Positions 62,274 to 62,848 of a DNA stretch of 62,848 nt are shown piece by piece. Both the position numbers and the translations under genes were made by a program. The stretch comes from Methylomonas rosea. GTDB taxonomy: Bacteria; Pseudomonadota; Gammaproteobacteria; Methylococcales; Methylomonadaceae. The stretch spans positions 1-62,848 of the forward strand of contig NZ_JANIBL010000024.1 of assembly GCF_024505055.1 (NCBI RefSeq), in the 5' to 3' direction. Below the pieces are notes generated by a model, which saw only the letters and a list, made by a program, of their open reading frames with translations, had not been told where the DNA came from and searched no databases. How positions within the stretch are numbered: the stretch's first letter is position 1; each line of letters opens with the position of its first letter.

Positions 62274-62848
62274 CTATAGATCGATTTCACGACGCGCAGG
62301 AGTTTCTGTAATCGATGCATGGCGGATTTAACGAGTTTCATTAATTCGATTTTATTCTCTGGCATTTGCTTGGAGGCACGCGGTTTGACGTAACCCCAAA
62401 CCTGTTAGTCGGGATTGAGTAGCGCGCATACGGCGGCAAATACACCAGTTTGAGGCGACCTTGCTGTTGCGCGAAGAAGGCTTTGACCAAGCCGGCCTTG
62501 TGAACCGGATGGCCGTCTAAGACCAGAATGATCCGTTTGTTCGGCACCGCGCAGCAGACGTTTCAGGAATTCAACGAATATGTCGGCGGTGGCGTTGCCT
62601 TCCTGTACCATGAAACGAAAATCGCCTCGCGCACTCACACCGCCGTTTTGCAGAGATCATATTCAAACCAAAGCGTCGCCGGTCGTTTTCAGCGTAGGCT
62701 GGTAGCTAACCGGGGTCGAGGTGGTGCCGGCATGAAAATCCGATCGGACGCCGGCTTCATCGGCAAAATAAATCATTGCACCCGTGCGAGAGATGGCTCC
62801 GAAAAATTGAACAGCCCGTTAAGTGAAAGACCTGCTACTTGTATTTAT
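62274..62848 (-). pseudogene. IS630-family transposase remnant (partial)
   Basis: Minus-strand DDE transposase relics in three frames. Near 62775-62690 the frame reads YFADEAGVRSDFHAGTT, then shifts to SARGDFRFMVQEGNATADIF, then near 62545 to NKRIILVLDGHPVHKAGLV and LKLVYLPPYA, and finally to VWGYVKPRASKQMPENKIEL after an in-frame TAA (LNPD-stop). These are the parts of one IS630-type enzyme broken by at least three frameshifts and a stop. It continues past the window edge. Not functional. Confidence 0.85.

Overview
The window reads as chromosomal DNA of a gammaproteobacterium, most likely a Methylomonas-like methanotroph (Methylococcales). This is inferred from the gene families: an XrtA/PEP-CTERM exopolysaccharide locus, an HPr-rel-A cassette, a type IVa pilin, a dusB-fis-purH-purD run and a PfkB sugar kinase. 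No methane-oxidation gene is present, so the assignment is not proven. I saw no rRNA, tRNA or CRISPR array.

Layout. 1-2149: end of a drug-efflux outer-membrane protein and an EmrA-type adaptor. 2318-3968: a small MCFSA-type membrane protein and, convergent to it, a PfkB kinase, with a palindrome between them. 4190-11217: a four-gene unit of circularly permuted ATP-grasp protein, alpha-E protein, an unusual HPPD-like (VOC-fold) protein and a transglutaminase/DUF2126 protein, closed by a terminator. 11383-32743: XrtA-type exopolysaccharide genes: two acyltransferases around the PrsK/PrsR two-component pair and a cNMP-binding protein, then PrsT, export protein, chain-length determinant, tyrosine autokinase, outer-membrane barrel, ATPase, UDP-GlcNAc 2-epimerase, deacetylase, FemAB protein, two glycosyltransferases and a glutamine-dependent amidotransferase. 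32780-35881: a promoter followed by a Tat-signal, eight-cysteine protein and the HPr-rel-A trio (PqqD-like protein, HprK-related kinase, nucleotidyltransferase). 35946-41494: two glycosyltransferases, a PaaK/CapK-like adenylate-forming enzyme and a second asparagine-synthase-like protein lacking the glutaminase cysteine. 41697-44324: sigma54-type promoter, pilin, terminator and a GT-C/TPR membrane protein. 44491-50745: SbcC-like ATPase, a TIGR04073 secreted protein and Tex. 50844-52614: small membrane protein, SirB2 and RlpA-like genes. 52640-56802: dusB-fis-purH-purD on the minus strand. 57089-62104: cysC, DHH phosphoesterase, a protein with three tandem VanZ units, and an unknown anchored protein. 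62103-62848: a 99-bp inverted-repeat element and a wrecked IS630-type transposase.

How the genes fit together. The 11-41 kb block encodes sensing and sigma54 control (PrsK/PrsR), precursor supply, glycan assembly, modification (deacetylase, FemAB, amidotransferase, acyltransferases) and export of a polysaccharide. Exosortase A, which usually accompanies these genes, is absent from the window; the two glycosyltransferases that usually flank it abut directly. Embedded downstream is a cassette whose parts (recognition-element-like PqqD protein, HPr-kinase-like protein, nucleotidyltransferase, asparagine synthases) resemble the tailoring genes of lasso-peptide clusters, next to a Tat-exported cysteine-rich protein that could be its substrate. 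This is my best candidate for an undescribed system. The second candidate is the ATP-grasp/alpha-E/HPPD-like/transglutaminase unit.
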